Part shown: positions 6,343-13,411 of the stretch, piece by piece
Position numbering within the stretch: position 1 is the stretch's first letter
Layout of the letters: each line of letters opens with the position of its first letter
Source: CAVXAE01 sp044225565
GTDB lineage: Bacteria > Pseudomonadota > Gammaproteobacteria > Steroidobacterales > Steroidobacteraceae
Reading direction: 5' to 3'
NCBI GenBank assembly: GCA_044225565.1
Contig: JBGAIL010000125.1
Span: 1-14,343 of the forward strand
Length of the DNA stretch: 14,343 nucleotides
Program-made: the position numbers and the translations under genes
Notes under the pieces: generated by a model
What the model was told of the DNA's origin: nothing
Databases searched by the model: none
What the model saw: only the letters and a program-made list of their open reading frames with translations

Positions 6343-7665
6343 TCAGCGCCTGATTCGCACGTCCTCGGCGATGGACGGAAGCTCCGGAGCGTGGCAGCTC
6401 ATGCCTGGTGAGAGCGGCGTCATCGCCTGGCAGGCGCTGATGACGGGGCGCAGTCCTTCGGGCGTGCTGATCGGGCGCGCCGAGGCCTCGAGCAACCGTC
6501 GGGCGCGCGCCGCCTCCAGGCGCGAGTCACGGGCACGGAGCAACGCGATCATCGCAGACACTTCCGCCGCCGCCAGTGAGCTGCCGGACGCCGCGTCGTA
6601 ATGGTTGGCGGGAGTGAGCGTGAAGATGTCCTTGCCGGGAGCGCTGATGAGGCCGGCCCTGGGGCTGCCGGACTCGAGCGTTTCGACGCCGATGACGCCT
6701 TCGATGTCGACGGGAAATCCCGTGCCTGAAGCCGCTGCGGCACCGACGAAAATGATGCCGCGCCGCTGCGCGTTCGTGACCAGGCGCGTGAGCAGCGGGT
6801 CGCTGGGCCCCGCCAGGCTGAGATTCACGATATCCACGCGCGCGTCGATGACCGCGGCCAGCGCGAGAGCGAGCGTGAACGTATTGCAGGAAGCGCCACC
6901 CGCCACGGAAGTTTCCCAGCACGCCTTGTAGGTGAGCAGTCTCACTTCCGGCGCGATGCCCACGATGCCTACGTTGTTGTTGGCCACCGCGGCGATGACC
7001 CCGGCTACGGCGGTGCCGTGCCGGTCGTTCCGGAACCTCGCCTCGTCGGCATCGATGAAGTTGCGCTGGCCCGCGATGCGCCCTTCCAGGTCCGGGTGAT
7101 CCACGGCCACGCCGGTATCGATGACCGCGATGCGGACTCCGGCGCCTCGCGAGACGAGCTGGGCCTGCGGAACAGCGAGTTCCGCGAGGTTTCTCTGCAG
7201 GCGCACGTAAGTATCGTTGTAGCGGGCCTCACCGAACGAAGCGGACTGCGTGCTGAACGCGACGAGCGGCTGCGCGGACTCCACCCTCGGATCGCTCTTC
7301 AGCTCGGAAAGCAGGATGCCGGGATCCGCGCCGTCGGCAATGCGATAGACGAGGCAGTACACGTCGAGGACTGAAATCGGCCATGCCGCCACGGCATGAA
7401 GCCCGTAGCGCTTCTCGAGCTCATGTGCCTGCTGGCGTGCTTCACGCGTTGCCGTGTAGGACGCTACGGACCCGTACCCTCGAGGCGTCGACCCCACCCC
7501 GAGCGGGGCGCGGTTTGCGCCGTTGTGAACGGTGACCACCACGTGCTTCGACGGATCGGATCGTGCGGCATCCGGCAGCCACGTGGCTTGACGCGAACCG
7601 GATGCCGTCGCGCAGCCTCCCAGCAGCGCGATGAGGACTACGATCCCAAGTACCTGCGCCTTCAT
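6343..7665 (-). CDS. S8 (subtilisin-like) serine protease lipoprotein of the ECF sigma locus
   Basis: A predicted envelope-anchored subtilase of 440 residues. The signal peptide ends in lipobox LLGGC (Cys18). Residues about 40-138 form a propeptide-like domain (VVVTV..., then VYCLVYRI, ending DPRVESAQPL). The catalytic domain spans about 165-420, with Asp183 (VIDTGV), His216 (RHGTAVAGVIAA) and Ser363 (SGSSLAAAEVSAM, in place of GTSMAAP). The segment expected to carry the oxyanion-hole Asn (AAGN-x-G) reads VGAAAASG, so position 312 is Ala. This could lower activity, or another residue may substitute. The ATG overlaps the anti-sigma stop (ATGA), so translation is coupled. The context suggests it senses or processes envelope proteins, possibly its partner anti-sigma factor. 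That role is inference. Confidence 0.88.
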   Translation of the reverse strand: MKAQVLGIVVLIALLGGCATASGSRQATWLPDAARSDPSKHVVVTVHNGANRAPLGVGSTPRGYGSVASYTATREARQQAHELEKRYGLHAVAAWPISVLDVYCLVYRIADGADPGILLSELKSDPRVESAQPLVAFSTQSASFGEARYNDTYVRLQRNLAELAVPQAQLVSRGAGVRIAVIDTGVAVDHPDLEGRIAGQRNFIDADEARFRNDRHGTAVAGVIAAVANNNVGIVGIAPEVRLLTYKACWETSVAGGASCNTFTLALALAAVIDARVDIVNLSLAGPSDPLLTRLVTNAQRRGIIFVGAAAASGTGFPVDIEGVIGVETLESGSPRAGLISAPGKDIFTLTPANHYDAASGSSLAAAEVSAMIALLRARDSRLEAARARRLLEASARPISTPEGLRPVISACQAMTPLSPGMSCHAPELPSIAEDVRIRR

Positions 7666-8387
7666 TCACGTGCTCCCACGGACGGGAGCGGCTCAGCAAA
7701 CAGGACACCAGCGTGGGCGCGCAGCGTGGCGAGCGCCGGATCCATCGCGGCTCGCGAACCAGTCAATGCCAGCGTATAAACGCCCGCTTCCGAAGGACCC
7801 GAGATCACCGTGGCCGAAATCGATTTGAGCAGCGCCTGCATCTCCCCCGCCGCAAGGTCCGGTGCGAACACGACACGGACTTGCGCATCGGCGTGGGCGC
7901 TGGCGCTCACCGAGCTCAGCGTGTGGAAGCGAGGCGCTCGAAGCTCCGCTCCCCTCTGCCAGAGCAGCACGGCCAGGACGCCAAGTCCGATGGTCTGCAC
8001 GATGGCCGCCGCAGCCAGCCAGCGCACCGGGCTCATGTGCGGCATCCTGAAGCGGTGCGATGGAAGGAGCGGCGCGGCTTCGCCACCCGCTGTCGCGGCA
8101 GGCGCCTGCTCCAGAACAGCCGGCGGCGGCATCTCACGCTCCAACTCGTCGATGCGCACCATGAGCTTCTGCAATCCAGGCTGAGGAGCATGCTCCACGA
8201 CGGGCTCGTCGCACAGCAACGACTGCAGCTGCTGCTCGCGCTGCCAGTCCGCCTCGCAGACTGCGCAATCGCGCATGTGCTCGCGCACCCGTCGCGTTTC
8301 CTGCTCGGACAGCGCACCCGCGACGAGCCAGGGAAGCAATCGCGCAGCTTCGTGATCGCAGCCCGCTGCATCCCGGAGAACGCTCAT
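7662..8387 (-). CDS. Zinc-finger transmembrane anti-sigma factor with a propeptide-like periplasmic domain
   Basis: A 241-residue inner-membrane protein. The cytoplasmic N-terminus is a ZAS/zf-HC2 anti-sigma domain: HEAARLLPWLVAGALS, then His37-x3-Cys41-x2-Cys44. A linker follows, then one membrane helix at about 122-143. The periplasmic C-terminus (about 168-235) reads like a subtilase propeptide/I9 fold: RVVFAPDLAAGEMQALL, then GPSEAGVYTLAL, then LATLRAHAGVLFAEPL. Its ATG overlaps the sigma stop (ATGA) and its stop overlaps the protease start (ATGA), so the three proteins are made in a coupled way. By family it would hold the sigma factor at the membrane until a signal arrives. The propeptide-like sensor suggests that the signal passes through the S8 protease next door; this is inference. 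Confidence 0.85.
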   Translation of the reverse strand: MSVLRDAAGCDHEAARLLPWLVAGALSEQETRRVREHMRDCAVCEADWQREQQLQSLLCDEPVVEHAPQPGLQKLMVRIDELEREMPPPAVLEQAPAATAGGEAAPLLPSHRFRMPHMSPVRWLAAAAIVQTIGLGVLAVLLWQRGAELRAPRFHTLSSVSASAHADAQVRVVFAPDLAAGEMQALLKSISATVISGPSEAGVYTLALTGSRAAMDPALATLRAHAGVLFAEPLPSVGARE

Positions 8388-8995
8388 GGCTCACCCTCAG
8401 GCGCGCCGGACAGCGTGGGCAGCAGCGCTTTCAACTTGCGTCGCGCGTGGAACATGCGGGTCTTCACCGTGTTCACCGGGCAATCCACGATGGTGGCGAT
8501 CTCTTCGCAGCTGTGCCCCAGGTAATAGGTCAACTCCAGCACCATGCGCTGCTCGAGCGGCAGCGTCTCGAGCGCACGCGCCAGCAGCTCTTTCCGCTCG
8601 GCATCCTCGAGCGGATCGGCGGGATCCACGGGCTCTTCAGCCAGGCCGCTCGCCGTGGCATGCGACGCCGCCATGCGCAGGGCGCGCAAGGCCCGCCGGT
8701 ACGCAATGCCCATGATCCACGTGGACACGCGCGAGCCGCCGCGGAACCGGTCTGCCTGCTGCCAGACGATGAAGAGCGTGTCATTGACGATTTCCTGCAC
8801 CACGTCGTACTGCCGGATGAAGCGCCCGAGGAAACGCGCCAGGCGCCGGTGGTAGATCGTGTAGAGCTCCGTCAGCGCCTCGCGGTCCCGCGAGCCGATC
8901 CGCCGGATGAGGGCCGCTTCCTGCTCGTCCGAAATCGAGGTCAACGGTGAGTGCCGTGAGGCGGGCGGAGAGTTCAATGGGGAGCGGCTGGCCAC
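8384..8995 (-). CDS. ECF-type RNA polymerase sigma factor
   Basis: A group IV sigma factor of 203 residues from GTG 8995. An upstream ATG (9139) exists, but its 48 extra residues merely overlap the TorF-like gene and look non-native. GTG 8995 begins 2 bases after that gene's stop and fits re-initiation. Region 2 is at about 43-108 (ELYTIYHRRLARFLGRF, DVVQEIVNDTLFIVWQQADRF, STWIMGIAYRRALRALR) and region 4 at about 136-192 (LETLPLEQRMVLELTYYLG, then the helix-turn-helix CEEIATIVDCPVNTVKTRMF, HARRKLKAL). It lacks region 3, as expected. It overlaps the anti-sigma gene by ATGA. It probably controls this operon among other targets; I could not identify its promoter motif. Confidence 0.92.
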   Translation of the reverse strand: MASRSPLNSPPASRHSPLTSISDEQEAALIRRIGSRDREALTELYTIYHRRLARFLGRFIRQYDVVQEIVNDTLFIVWQQADRFRGGSRVSTWIMGIAYRRALRALRMAASHATASGLAEEPVDPADPLEDAERKELLARALETLPLEQRMVLELTYYLGHSCEEIATIVDCPVNTVKTRMFHARRKLKALLPTLSGAPEGEP

Positions 8996-8997
8996 GG

Positions 8998-9765
8998 TCA
9001 GAACCTGAGAGCGGCCGTCAGGGCCCAGTGCCCATCCGCCGTCAGCGGCCCGAACAGATGACGCGCCGTCCGGTCGGTCCCGAACCGCGACAGGGTGAAT
9101 GTGAGACGTGCCATGGCCAGCTCCGCTCCGCCGCTCCACGCCCAGTAGGACTCGCCGAACAGGTCGCTGAGGTCGTAGTACCCGAGGCCCGCAGTGAGGG
9201 CGAGATTACGCCACAATGGCTGTCGTAGCGATGCCTCGTACGCGAGCTGCCTGCCACTGCGCCGTTGCGGGCCGTAGAGCGCATACCGCCTGACCTCGGG
9301 CGACCAGGCGAGCGACAGGTTGAGGCGATCCTGCAGGCTCATCGAGATCTGCAACTCGTCGTAGTCCTGGTAGTAATAGCTCGGCGAGGGTCGGCCGTCC
9401 GGATAGAGATACCGCGCGTAGTGGGCGCTCGCAGTCCAGTCCTCCGAGAGCGCCCAGGATTTCCCCAGGTAGAGATTGATCTCCGAGCGGCTCTGCACCC
9501 GGGGCGGCGAGCTCGTGAGCGAACCCCAGGCGCCGGCGAACCACCCCGAAGTCGTCTGCAGATGCACGTCCGCCTGCAATGCAGCCTTGCTCTGGCTCTG
9601 CGTGAGGCCGCGATAGACGTAGTCCGTAGTGATGACCACGCTGCCGCCGGCACCGATGGGACCCAGCGACCCCGCATGAGCGTCGACGCCCGCCGTCAGC
9701 GCGACGAGCGCTAAAACGCACGACACCCGAATGGCGCCGTGCCGACTGTGCACCGCCGTCTTCAT
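8998..9765 (-). CDS. TorF/Gcw_chp-type putative outer-membrane porin
   Basis: A 255-residue predicted beta-barrel. The signal peptide (helix VSCVLALVALTAGVDAHA) cleaves near residue 31. It is followed by the hallmark start of the TIGR02001/Gcw_chp family, GGSVVITTDYVYRGLTQSQS (41-60). The rest is alternating amphipathic strands rich in Tyr, Trp and Ser, ending ALTAALRF with a C-terminal Phe, the outer-membrane assembly signal. Members are found across Proteobacteria with unclear function; some are described as putative porins. It lies between the haem-porin gene (58 bases upstream) and the ECF sigma gene (2 bases downstream), all on the minus strand, so it is probably co-transcribed and its level tied to the sigma circuit. 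The ribosome site is weak. Confidence 0.82.
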   Translation of the reverse strand: MKTAVHSRHGAIRVSCVLALVALTAGVDAHAGSLGPIGAGGSVVITTDYVYRGLTQSQSKAALQADVHLQTTSGWFAGAWGSLTSSPPRVQSRSEINLYLGKSWALSEDWTASAHYARYLYPDGRPSPSYYYQDYDELQISMSLQDRLNLSLAWSPEVRRYALYGPQRRSGRQLAYEASLRQPLWRNLALTAGLGYYDLSDLFGESYWAWSGGAELAMARLTFTLSRFGTDRTARHLFGPLTADGHWALTAALRF

Positions 9766-9793
9766 ACCCGGAGACGGATGGTTTCACAGCCGC

Positions 9794-9818
9794 CCGCGCG
9801 GTGTCGACCACTGCGCGG
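9794..9818. repeat. Inverted repeat in the haem-porin/TorF intergenic gap
   Basis: CCGCGC (9794-9799) pairs with GCGCGG (9813-9818), and an inner GTG (9801-9803) pairs with CAC (9809-9811) around a 5-base loop. On the transcribed (minus) strand there is one A-C mismatch. It lies in the only sizeable gap inside the six-gene operon. No T tract follows, so it is not an evident terminator; it could stabilise mRNA or attenuate. Confidence 0.35.
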
Positions 9819-9823
9819 CCCCC

Positions 9824-10912
9824 TCAGAAGAAGCCGTGCAGCTCGAGAAAGGTGAGCTTGCGGTTCTGCAGATCGTTCTGCGGGATGCCCTCGTACCGCC
9901 GGTAGCCCGCTCGCAGCTGCACGAACGGCAGCGGCGTGTACTCGTAGACCAGGCTCCAGCGGTTCTGCTCGTCCTCGTCCACGTCGCGATCCGGGTCGTA
10001 GTACTCGCCCGTCAGCTTGAGGTTGTGGCCGTTGCGGATGCCCCAGTTCACCTCCCCGAGCGCCGAGACGCCGGAACGGGGCCCGTCCGCGAAGCCTTCA
10101 TCGCGCACCAGGTCCGCCTCGCCCAGCAGCACGAGCGGACCCGCCTTGAAGCCCGCGAACACGCCACCCATGCGCCGGTCGCCGAGATCCGAATCCGTCA
10201 TCGAGGCGGCCGCGCCGAAGCGCATCGCCGACCTCACCCATACGGCCTGCGCCGTGACCTGGTGCCCGGAGCTCTGGCCTGCATTACCCGCTCCGTTGCT
10301 GACGGCGAGCTGCGCGGACCACTGCGCGCTCTCGTAGCCGAGCTCGACGCCTTCATCCGGCGTCGCCATGTTGATGCCGGTGACCTGGCGCACGAATGCG
10401 GACTGGTCCTGCAAGCGCCAGCCGAAAGGCAGGTAGAACCGCCCGCCTTTGAGATACCAGCCGCGCGTGGCGTCGTCGTAGCGCACGTAGGCTTCTTCGG
10501 TCTGTGCCGCGCCGGGTGCCACCAGCTCGTCCACGTACAGCGAAAGCTTCTGCGGAATGAGCGTCACCGCACCGTAGATCCGTGCCTGGTCGAGATCGAA
10601 GCCGTGCTGGCTGTCCTGATCGGGAATGCTGATGTTGGATGCGCTGGCGCGCAGGTCCGCGCCGACTCTCAGCAGATCCGAGATCTTGCCGCTGAAGATG
10701 GGCGTCTCGCCGGTGGGGCGCTGAGGCATGAGCTGCTGCGCGTAGACGGCGCCGAAATCGTTCCGCAGGCCGCCGCCCGTCGGGTTCACGTGGCAGGCCA
10801 CGCACTTCAAGCCTTGACGCAGCGCGAGATACGGCTCGGCGAATGCAGGCGCGTGATCGACGAGCATCGACAGCGCGAAAGCGGCCAGAGACCAGAGCCG
10901 TAAGGATCTCAT
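9824..10912 (-). CDS. Outer-membrane beta-barrel fused to an N-terminal monohaem c-type cytochrome motif
   Basis: A 362-residue exported protein. The signal peptide ends at about 25 (APAFA, then EPYLALRQ). A single c-haem site CVACH (Cys37, Cys40, His41) follows, inside LKCVACHVNPTGGGLRNDFG. From about residue 75 to the end the sequence is porin-like alternating strands (GWYLKGGRFYLPFGWRL, NLKLTGEYYDP, FVQLRAGYRRYEG), ending LELHGFF with terminal Phe. This order, one haem then a barrel, resembles the Cyc2 class of fused cytochrome-porins that pass electrons from extracellular Fe(II), but the barrel is not clearly Cyc2. No second CxxCH is seen. The ATG overlaps the stop of the upstream cytochrome lipoprotein (ATGA), implying the two act together. 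Electron conduction is inference. Confidence 0.85.
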   Translation of the reverse strand: MRSLRLWSLAAFALSMLVDHAPAFAEPYLALRQGLKCVACHVNPTGGGLRNDFGAVYAQQLMPQRPTGETPIFSGKISDLLRVGADLRASASNISIPDQDSQHGFDLDQARIYGAVTLIPQKLSLYVDELVAPGAAQTEEAYVRYDDATRGWYLKGGRFYLPFGWRLQDQSAFVRQVTGINMATPDEGVELGYESAQWSAQLAVSNGAGNAGQSSGHQVTAQAVWVRSAMRFGAAASMTDSDLGDRRMGGVFAGFKAGPLVLLGEADLVRDEGFADGPRSGVSALGEVNWGIRNGHNLKLTGEYYDPDRDVDEDEQNRWSLVYEYTPLPFVQLRAGYRRYEGIPQNDLQNRKLTFLELHGFF

Positions 10913-11808
10913 CGCAACGCCTCCACCTCGAACTCGGTAGCCACGCGCTCGCCGAATGCGTTTGCGAGCGCCGCAGGCAGGCGGCGGCCGGACAGGTCGC
11001 TCAGGCCGACGCCGTTGCGATCGTCCAGCAACACTCGATAGCGGCCGTCCGCGAGCGGCTCGCGCGGCCGGATCAGGATGGCGCGCGGATTGGGGCCCGG
11101 CACGAAGACGTCGGCCGATACGATGCGGCCTTCCGCATCACCCGCGGCGGCGGCGGAACGAGCCGTGGCATCACCATCGGCGGAGTAGCCGCTACCGGCA
11201 CTTCGATCGTCGAGGCGCTCGAGCCGCACGGCCGTCGTGTCCGCACGCGTCGCATCCAGTGGCTGCGTGAATGCCAGGACGATCTGCTTCGGCGCGTCGT
11301 TGACGATGTCACCGCTGGCGGGTGCGGCGACCACGAGATCGAATGCAGCGCCGCTGGAAGCGGTTGCAGCCGGCTGCGCGCCATCGATGATCCATTGACG
11401 GATCACGTCGATGGTTTCCTGCGGCAGCGGCGGCCCGCCTCGCGGCATCTGCTCACCGACGGCGGCCGTTCCTTCGAGCTTCTGGATGAGATAGCTGTCG
11501 TCCGGATCGCCGGGATTGACCCGCTGCAGCGCCGGCACCTCCGTGCTCGCGACGCCGACCAGCAATGCATAACTGTTCGCTTCGTCGAGCCGCAGGCCCT
11601 GCGGCGCCGTGGCGCCGACGTGACAGGCGGTGCAGATGGGAGTGAACACGTGCGCCTGGATCGACGCGAAGTCCGCAGTGAGCGGACCGTCCGGATCGCC
11701 GGACGATGGGGGCCGGCCGTTCTCATCCAGCCCTTCGCCGTTTCCAGCGCACGCGGCGAGCGCCAGCGCGAGGAGCGAGACCGCGAGTTTGAGTCCGATG
11801 CGGATCAT
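10909..11808 (-). CDS. Monohaem cytochrome c lipoprotein with an Ig-like C-terminal domain
   Basis: A 299-residue predicted lipoprotein from ATG 11808. The frame is open further upstream, but only this Met gives a signal peptide (MIRIGLKLAVSLLALALAAC, lipid Cys20). The cytochrome domain is about 45-145: CTACH (Cys59, Cys62, His63) and a likely axial Met121 in EQMPRGGPPLP, followed by the helix DVIRQWIIDGAQ. This layout is found in planctomycete-type (PSCyt1-like) cytochromes. Residues about 156-299 resemble a bacterial Ig-like (Big_5/SbsA) domain (FDLVVAAPASGDIV...IVLAFTQPLD). It is the first gene of the operon and shares ATGA with the haem-porin gene, suggesting an electron partner at the outer membrane. 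No Shine-Dalgarno precedes the ATG, so translation may be leaderless. Confidence 0.85.
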   Translation of the reverse strand: MIRIGLKLAVSLLALALAACAGNGEGLDENGRPPSSGDPDGPLTADFASIQAHVFTPICTACHVGATAPQGLRLDEANSYALLVGVASTEVPALQRVNPGDPDDSYLIQKLEGTAAVGEQMPRGGPPLPQETIDVIRQWIIDGAQPAATASSGAAFDLVVAAPASGDIVNDAPKQIVLAFTQPLDATRADTTAVRLERLDDRSAGSGYSADGDATARSAAAAGDAEGRIVSADVFVPGPNPRAILIRPREPLADGRYRVLLDDRNGVGLSDLSGRRLPAALANAFGERVATEFEVEALR

Positions 11809-11930
11809 GCGGGCGGCGATGCTAGTGACGACTTTTTCGGCCTGCAATCCCCTGCAAAAATATTCTTCGCCGCGTGAACCGCCGCGACATGCGCCGGCAC
11901 TCACTCGGGATTTCCCGGTTGAGGCAGCGC
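11809..11930. promoter_or_regulatory. Divergent promoter region with a direct repeat
   Basis: This stretch separates the cytochrome-led operon (minus) from the radical SAM gene (plus). CCTGCAA occurs twice, at 11841-11847 and 11851-11857, exactly one helical turn apart. Read on the minus strand, the inner copy gives -35 TTGCAG, then 17 bases, then -10 TAGCAT (11824-11819). That would start RNA about 4 bases before ATG 11808, consistent with the missing ribosome site. An AT-rich patch (GCAAAAATATTCTTC, 11854-11868) holds a plus-strand -10-like TATTCT at 11861-11866 without a clear -35. The match is modest, and an ECF-type promoter could be hidden here instead. Confidence 0.4.
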
Positions 11931-13400
11931 ATGCTCCCGATCCTGATCGGCCATTCATACTTCCTTCGCTTCGACCGCAAGCAGCTCGAGCGCGCCAAGC
12001 CCTATCCGCCGCTCGCCACACTGCAGGTCGCCGCCTTGCTGCGTGAGCGGGGCCATCGAGTCTCGATGTTCGACGCAATGCTGGCGGAAGGCCCCGCCGA
12101 GTTCGAGCAGCAGGTGAAGCGCGAGCGGCCGCGCGTCGCCCTGCTCTACGAGGACAATTTCAACTATCTGAGCAAGATGTGCCTGGCCCGCATGCGCGCC
12201 GCGGCGTGCGAGATGGCTGGCGCAGCCAGTCGCGCGGGCTGCCTCGTCATCGTCGCAGGCTCCGATGCGTCGGATTCGCCATCGACCTATCTGGAAGCCG
12301 GCGCGGACGTCGTGCTCGTGGGTGAAGGCCTCGCGACGCTGGATGCGATGCTTGCGCGACTCGGCGCAGCCGCTCACGAAGACACCGGGTTATCACCACA
12401 AATCGTCGAGAGGCTGACGAGCGGGCTACGGGGACTGCACGTACGCGGCGACCCGCCAGACGGAATCGCTTTCGCGAAGGACCGGGTGGGAGCCACACCC
12501 ATCCCTCTGCCCAGCCATGAACACGCAACACTACCCGCCTGGGATCTCGTCGACCTGCAGAAGTACCGCGACGTATGGAGAAACGCTCACGGCCTCTTCA
12601 GTCTGAACATGGCGGCGTCGCGTGGCTGCTCGTTCCGCTGCAACTGGTGCGCGAAGCCGATCTGGGGCAATCGCTACCTGCAACGCCCAGCCGTGGACGT
12701 CGCCGCGGAGATGGCTCACCTCAAGCACGCCTACGCGCCGGATCACATCTGGTTCGCGGACGACATCTTCGGCTTCCGCGTCGACTGGGTGACCGAGTTC
12801 GCGCGGGCGGTGCGAGATTCCGACGGCCTCGTGCCGTTCACCATCCAGACGCGAGCGGACCTCATCAGCGAGCGAATGGCGGCAATCCTGCGCGATGCGG
12901 GATGCGCCGAGGCCTGGATCGGCGCCGAGAGTGGCAGCCAGCGCATCCTCGACGCGATGAACAAGGGCACGACGGTTGAGGAGATTCTCACCGCGCGGGA
13001 GCGGCTCAGGGCTCAGGGCATCCGCGTCGGGTTCTTCATCCAGCTCGGTTATCTCGGCGAGCAGCTTCCCGACATCCTGGCCACGCGCAGGCTCATAGAG
13101 GAAGCGCGCCCGGACGATGTCGGCGTGAGCGTTTCGTATCCCCTGCCGGGCACGCAGTTCTATGAGCAGGTGAAGGAGCAATTGGGCGCCAAGACGCGTT
13201 GGAGCGAGAGCGACGATCTCGCCATGATGTTCCAGGGCACGTATCGCTCGGAGTTCTACCGCGCGGTGCGGGACCTGCTGCATCGACAGGTGGAGGCGGG
13301 AGATGGAGACGATGGGGAGCTGCCCCGTGACTGGCAGCAGTTGTTATCGCAGGAAGCAAGCTTTCGAGCGGACGACGCATTCCGGAGAGCGCCGTCGTGA
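11931..13400 (+). CDS. B12-binding-type radical SAM protein
   Basis: A 489-residue enzyme from ATG 11931, chosen because GAGG (11921-11924) precedes it and the domain begins at once (MLPILIGHSYF); an in-frame GTG at 11874 would add 19 residues. The N-terminal part (about 1-165) follows the cobalamin-binding fold of this class: PPLATLQVAALLRERGHRV, then AGADVVLVGEG. The radical SAM core carries the 4Fe-4S motif Cys233-x3-Cys237-x2-Cys240 (RGCSFRCNWCAKP), then WFADDIFGF, IQTRADLI and EAWIGAESGSQRILDAMNKG. Such proteins perform methylations, cyclisations or other radical chemistry on varied substrates; BchE and methyltransferases are examples. The substrate is unknown. It converges on an HprK-like kinase gene 11 bases away. 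Confidence 0.88.
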   Translation: MLPILIGHSYFLRFDRKQLERAKPYPPLATLQVAALLRERGHRVSMFDAMLAEGPAEFEQQVKRERPRVALLYEDNFNYLSKMCLARMRAAACEMAGAASRAGCLVIVAGSDASDSPSTYLEAGADVVLVGEGLATLDAMLARLGAAAHEDTGLSPQIVERLTSGLRGLHVRGDPPDGIAFAKDRVGATPIPLPSHEHATLPAWDLVDLQKYRDVWRNAHGLFSLNMAASRGCSFRCNWCAKPIWGNRYLQRPAVDVAAEMAHLKHAYAPDHIWFADDIFGFRVDWVTEFARAVRDSDGLVPFTIQTRADLISERMAAILRDAGCAEAWIGAESGSQRILDAMNKGTTVEEILTARERLRAQGIRVGFFIQLGYLGEQLPDILATRRLIEEARPDDVGVSVSYPLPGTQFYEQVKEQLGAKTRWSESDDLAMMFQGTYRSEFYRAVRDLLHRQVEAGDGDDGELPRDWQQLLSQEASFRADDAFRRAPS

Positions 13401-13411
13401 CTGCCGAGCCT

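Noticed and set aside
5394..6353. Plus-strand 319-residue frame opposite the DMT permease
   Set aside because: The translation is Arg/Gln/His-rich with no hydrophobic core, while the minus frame encodes a clear ten-helix permease.
8996..9139. Longer N-terminus for the ECF sigma factor from ATG 9139
   Set aside because: It would overlap the TorF-like gene by about 140 bases and adds 48 residues without sigma character. GTG 8995 fits the 2-base spacing better.
9731..11877. Long plus-strand open frames opposite the cytochrome and haem-porin genes
   Set aside because: They are antisense by-products of GC-rich codon use, with Arg/His/Ala-rich low-information translations and no domain. The minus frames have signal peptides, CxxCH and barrel features.
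11809..12078. 90-residue upstream extension of the cytochrome lipoprotein
   Set aside because: It would bury the signal peptide and lipobox in the interior, and it overlaps the radical SAM gene.
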